From assembly GCF_001045465.1 (NCBI RefSeq), contig NZ_LFND01000009.1, positions 1 through 64,000 of the forward strand: a stretch of DNA of 64,000 bases. Reading direction: 5' to 3'. The position numbers and the translations under genes were made by a program. Every line of letters begins with the position of its first letter. Positions within the stretch are counted from its first letter, which is position 1. The DNA comes from Chryseobacterium angstadtii. GTDB lineage: Bacteria; Bacteroidota; Bacteroidia; Flavobacteriales; Weeksellaceae. This document shows positions 61,211 to 64,000 of this stretch, in pieces. Under the pieces are notes generated by a model. It had not been told where the DNA came from. It did not search any database and was given only the letters and a program-made list of their open reading frames with translations.

Positions 61211-62146
61211 ATGCTTTTAGAAATAAACAATTTATATTTTTCCCACACTCAAGATAAACCTCTGTTTCAGAACCTCAATCTGGCGTTTGAAGAGGGTAAA
61301 ATCATCGCTCTTGCAGGAGAAAGCGGCTGTGGAAAGTCTACACTTCTCAACCTGATTTATGGACTTCTTGACTGGGAAAAAGGGGAAATTATTTTCAACG
61401 GAACGCACCTTTTGGGACCCAAAGGAAATCTTGTTCCCGGAGAAGCAGAGATGAAGCTGGTCGCTCAGAACTTTGATCTGATGCCTTATGCCACGGTTGC
61501 TGAAAATGTAGGAAAATTTATTTCTAATATCAATTTAGCACAGAAAAAAGAAACAGTTACGGAACTTCTGGAAGTAGTAGGACTTCAGGAATTCGCCCAT
61601 ATTCTGCCTAAATATTTAAGTGGTGGCCAGCAGCAGAGAGTAGCTATTGCCAGAGCACTTTCCGTACTTCCCAAACTGCTTATTCTGGATGAACCTTTCA
61701 GTAATCTGGATTTTCCCCGGAAAATTGAACTTCGTGAGCGGCTGTTCAGATATGTGAAGCAACATCAGATTTCCCTCATTATTTCAACGCATGAACTACA
61801 GGAAATTATGCCGTGGCTGGACCAGATTGTGGTTTTAAAAGATGGAAGACTGATACAGAACGACAGCCCGGAAGAAACCTACAGAAATCCTTATAATTCC
61901 TATGTGGCCAAACTTTTTGGTGAAGTGAATATTTTCAGTGAGGAAGAAAAAGCAGAGTTCCAGCTTGCAAAATTTTCATATTATCCTAAAGAAATAAAAA
62001 TTACCGAAACCGGCCATGAAGTCCATCTTCTGGAAAGCCGGTTTGCCGGAAACCACTTTTGGAATAAAGTGAAATTTCATCATAAGGAAATCGTCATCTA
62101 TACCGATGAGAAGATAGAGGGCAACATTAAGATATCATTTCTGTAA
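61211..62146 (+). CDS. ABC transporter ATP-binding protein, orphan
   Basis: A 311-residue ABC ATPase: Walker A GESGCGKST at 36-44, Q-loop VAQNFDLMPY, signature LSGGQQQR, Walker B LLILDEP and the switch His in STHELQ. The C-terminal 80 residues (FGEVNIFSEEEKAEFQLAKF) resemble a TOBE-like regulatory domain of importer ATPases. No permease or binding protein is adjacent, which is unusual for that class. Substrate unknown. Confidence 0.9.
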   Translation: MLLEINNLYFSHTQDKPLFQNLNLAFEEGKIIALAGESGCGKSTLLNLIYGLLDWEKGEIIFNGTHLLGPKGNLVPGEAEMKLVAQNFDLMPYATVAENVGKFISNINLAQKKETVTELLEVVGLQEFAHILPKYLSGGQQQRVAIARALSVLPKLLILDEPFSNLDFPRKIELRERLFRYVKQHQISLIISTHELQEIMPWLDQIVVLKDGRLIQNDSPEETYRNPYNSYVAKLFGEVNIFSEEEKAEFQLAKFSYYPKEIKITETGHEVHLLESRFAGNHFWNKVKFHHKEIVIYTDEKIEGNIKISFL

Positions 62147-62155
62147 AGGCTAAAG

Positions 62156-62220
62156 GGCAAAGAAAGCTGAGAAGGCTTATAAGCAAATTGGCTTTCTAGG
62201 CTCTCTCAGCTTTCTTTGCC
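62156..62220. repeat. 17-bp perfect inverted repeat
   Basis: GGCAAAGAAAGCTGAGA (62156-62172) and TCTCAGCTTTCTTTGCC (62204-62220) are exact reverse complements around a 31-base centre. It follows the ABC ATPase stop and could act as a terminator, but no T-run follows. Confidence 0.7.
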
Positions 62221-62359
62221 ATCTTCACTCAAACATTTTGGCCATTTGACCCTTTCGCAATTTCACCATCCAACCCCATAACTCCTACATTCCCTTATAC
62301 TTATTGTTAATTTGTGGATAAAAAAATACAAATCTAAGAAGCTGTATAAAACTTTTTCT

Positions 62360-62490
62360 TACATTTGTACTTCCACAAAATAAGGAAATTTTTGGTTAAT
62401 TCTCTTTCTGCCTTGAGACGGACATTAGCATCTCCCTGCAATTAAGTCTTTCGAAAGATTACACTGTCCAATCTTTTCCTTTTTTTATTT
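62360..62490 (+). ncRNA. Candidate small structured RNA
   Basis: TACATTTG at 62360-62367 resembles a -7 element (no clear -33 element). Downstream, AAGGAAATTTTTGG (62382-62395) can pair with CCAATCTTTTCCTT (62469-62482). Inside, GGACA pairs with TGTCC, and AATCTTTC-like arms form a terminal hairpin (AAGTCTTTCGAAAGATTA). CCTTTTTTTATTTT ends it. A rod-shaped fold with a bulge is plausible but not proven; no Rfam family can be assigned by eye. Confidence 0.35.
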
Positions 62491-62513
62491 TCTGCAGCCG
62501 GTCATATACTTTT

Positions 62514-62858
62514 TTAGGCCTTCTTTACAAATTCTGATTTCAAAGCCATAGAACCGAAACCGTCAATTTTACAGTCGATATTATGATCACTGTCCGGTCT
62601 TAAACGGATATTTTTTACTTTCGTTCCTGCTTTTACAGGTTTTGGAGCTCCTTTCACAGGAAGATCTTTAATGACCACTACAGAATCTCCATCCTGAAGC
62701 TCATTTCCGTTGGAATCCAGTATTTTTCCTTCATTAGCTGTTTCAGCAGCTGTTTCTTCGGGGCTCCATTCATAAAAACATTGAGAACAGACCATCATAT
62801 TATCACTCGGATAGGTAAATTCGGAGCTGCATTTCGGACAAAGTACAGTATCACTCAT
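62514..62858 (-). CDS. yjdM: YjdM/PhnA-type zinc-ribbon protein
   Basis: A 114-residue protein with an N-terminal zinc ribbon (Cys7, Cys10, Cys24, Cys27) and the PhnA/YjdM domain (DSNGNELQDGDSVVVIKDLP, GTKVKNIRLRPDSDHNIDC). Despite the PhnA name no phosphonate genes are near. A -7 element TACCTTTG (minus strand, 62873-62880) precedes the start. Function unknown. Confidence 0.9.
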   Translation of the reverse strand: MSDTVLCPKCSSEFTYPSDNMMVCSQCFYEWSPEETAAETANEGKILDSNGNELQDGDSVVVIKDLPVKGAPKPVKAGTKVKNIRLRPDSDHNIDCKIDGFGSMALKSEFVKKA

Positions 62859-62942
62859 ATTTTTGATTTTTGCAAAGGTAGGATTTTTGGGATAAACGGA
62901 GGTTTTGAGTGCATGTGTTATGACTCTCTGGTGGCTGTGGCT

Positions 62943-63160
62943 CTCTGGTGGCTGAGGTTCTCGAAGCCACCAGAGGTCTGTACTTCATTGAATGTTTTCG
63001 AATTTACAGTTTTAAACTGGGTGGTGGCTTCGAGAACCTCAGCCACCAGATGCTTGCCCTTTATTTAATATTCCCATATTCACAGCCTGCGATCCTCAAA
63101 ACCAATAATTCACATAAAAACTTATAACTCACCCAATCCCGAACCCCGAAACTCAAAACC
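62943..63160 (-). repeat. Paired composite hairpin element, opposite orientation
   Basis: Hairpin D (62943-62975, CTCTGGTGGCT against AGCCACCAGAG) and the inverted hairpin E (63022-63048) flank a spacer holding TTCATTGAATGTTTTCG, the reverse complement of the GAAAACATTCAATGAA word. Text like CCCGAACCCCGAAACTC follows at 63130-63160. Read in reverse it matches the 47905-48127 element. Just before D, CTCTCTGGTGGCTG is repeated at 62924-62937 and 62941-62954. No gene lies in 62859-63219. Confidence 0.85.
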
Positions 63161-63219
63161 CTCCCCCAACTCTCAACTATAATTCGTACTTTTGCAGATT
63201 CAAACAGCGAAGCAAATTT

Positions 63220-64000
63220 ATGGAACTTATTCACAGAAACTTAGCGATCGGAATTCACGATGCTTTACAGGAAACATTTTTCGAGAAAAATAAATACGCC
63301 GATAAGGTTATCGAAAGACTTTTAAAAGCCCACAGAAAATGGGGCAGCCAGGACAGAGCCGTTGTTTCTGAGATTTTCTATAATATTATCCGCTGGAGAA
63401 AACGTCTTGAATATTATATGGGAGAAGGCGTAAAACCCAATAATATCTATAAACTGATCATCGCCTATTTGCTTTGGAGCAAAACCAATTATAAAAAGTT
63501 TGAGGAATTCGACGGAATTAAAATCGCAGACATCCTTACCAAACTTAAAAAGAACACCGTTCCTACAAAAGCGATCGAGCATTCTCTTCCTGAATGGCTG
63601 GCTGAAACTTTAGAAAAAGAATTAGGTCCAGGCTGGGAAAAGGAAATGCATGCTTTAAATGAGCAGGCTCCTACGGTATTAAGAGCAAACAGTCTGAAAA
63701 CAACTCCTAAAGAATTGATCTCTGATCTTTCCGACGAAGGTGTAGTTGCATATACGGTAAGAAACTATCCAGACGCTGTACAGCTTGAAGAAAAGAAGAA
63801 TGTGTTTCTTACCACTGCTTTTAAAGAAGGTTTATTTGAGGTTCAGGATGCTTCTTCCCAAAAAATCGGGTATTTCCTTGATGTAAAAGAAGGACAAAGA
63901 GTGGTGGATGCATGTGCCGGAGCAGGCGGAAAAACGCTTCACCTGGCGGCATTGATGGGAAATAAAGGACAAATCGTAGCATTAGATATTTTCGAATGGA
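63220..64000 (+). CDS. RsmB/NOP-family rRNA cytosine-C5 methyltransferase, 5' part
   Basis: ATG 63220 opens a frame that runs off the window at residue 260. It contains the NusB-like RNA-binding N-terminal part (RKWGSQDRAVVSEIFYNIIR) and the start of the SAM-binding domain, with motif I VVDACAGAGGKTLHLAALMG. It is therefore a C5-cytosine methyltransferase of the RsmB type, acting on 16S rRNA. The catalytic cysteines lie beyond the edge. Confidence 0.9.
   Translation, partial: MELIHRNLAIGIHDALQETFFEKNKYADKVIERLLKAHRKWGSQDRAVVSEIFYNIIRWRKRLEYYMGEGVKPNNIYKLIIAYLLWSKTNYKKFEEFDGIKIADILTKLKKNTVPTKAIEHSLPEWLAETLEKELGPGWEKEMHALNEQAPTVLRANSLKTTPKELISDLSDEGVVAYTVRNYPDAVQLEEKKNVFLTTAFKEGLFEVQDASSQKIGYFLDVKEGQRVVDACAGAGGKTLHLAALMGNKGQIVALDIFEW

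Noticed and set aside
62382..62482. SRP RNA, tmRNA or tRNA
   Set aside because: The conserved SRP GGAAGG..AGCAG loop, the tmRNA tRNA-like ends and a tRNA cloverleaf are all missing.

Overview
This window looks like chromosome of a Weeksellaceae bacterium, most likely Chryseobacterium or a close relative. The evidence is low GC, flavobacterial promoters of the form TTTG-N19-TANNTTTG (clean cases before the thiamine operon, secG, the large TonB receptor and the UvrD/PcrA helicase), a type IX secretion tail, many Cys-anchored lipoproteins with the CKK signature, SusC-free TonB receptors, and housekeeping proteins (SecG, RecR, PheS, RsmB) of Bacteroidota type. Genus assignment is inference; no rRNA or tRNA gene was seen.

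Layout. 1-2111: interspersed repeat, AlkD-like DNA glycosylase, aldo/keto reductase. 2112-7028: two acetyltransferases, a minus-strand run of alpha/beta hydrolase, S12 serine hydrolase and LysR regulator, then a phosphoesterase. 7214-11243: a stress/quinone-type operon (MdaB-like oxidoreductase, epimerase, quinol monooxygenase, secreted DJ-1/PfpI protein), a three-unit tandem repeat and a second aldo/keto reductase. 11347-15832: a Crp/DoxX/AhpD-like operon, DUF1304, an orphan protein, and an HxlR/oxidoreductase/cupin locus bracketed by a perfect 38-bp inverted repeat. 15968-18495: TonB receptor coupled to a secreted thioredoxin-like protein, with a palindromic operator on its promoter. 18617-26213: tyrosine/homogentisate catabolism (hmgA, CoA-transferase, regulator-like gene, hppD, secreted protein, fahA, flavin reductase) without maleylacetoacetate isomerase. 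26477-32445: lipoprotein, hydrolase, T9SS-exported SGNH hydrolase, HipA-like kinase with DUF3037 partner, CstA. 32478-35559: TPP-riboswitch-controlled thiamine salvage operon thiM-thiE-thiD-tenA. 35732-51706: TonB receptor, helicase, TSP3-repeat protein, a split M16 peptidase pair, secG, glycosyltransferase, recR, LURP-one-like protein, lipoprotein, pepD, LOG protein. 51710-56538: AT-rich accessory stretch with a secreted protein that appears to start at ATA, a membrane TPR-HTH regulator, a surface protein and two small HTH proteins. 56704-64000: ferredoxin and its reductase, DUF3108 protein, pheS, YceI, an orphan ABC ATPase, YjdM and a truncated rsmB-type methyltransferase.

The most unusual content is in repeats and regulation. 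Three loci carry a composite palindromic element built on a GGTGGCTGAG..CTCGAAGCCACC hairpin. At two of them paired inverted hairpins share a locus-specific loop triplet, so each pair forms a near-perfect long inverted repeat. Other candidates for new biology are the ATA-initiated secreted protein, the pair of HTH genes behind the surface protein, the HipA/DUF3037 pair, and a possible small structured RNA near 62370-62490. No CRISPR array, prophage or complete insertion sequence was found.
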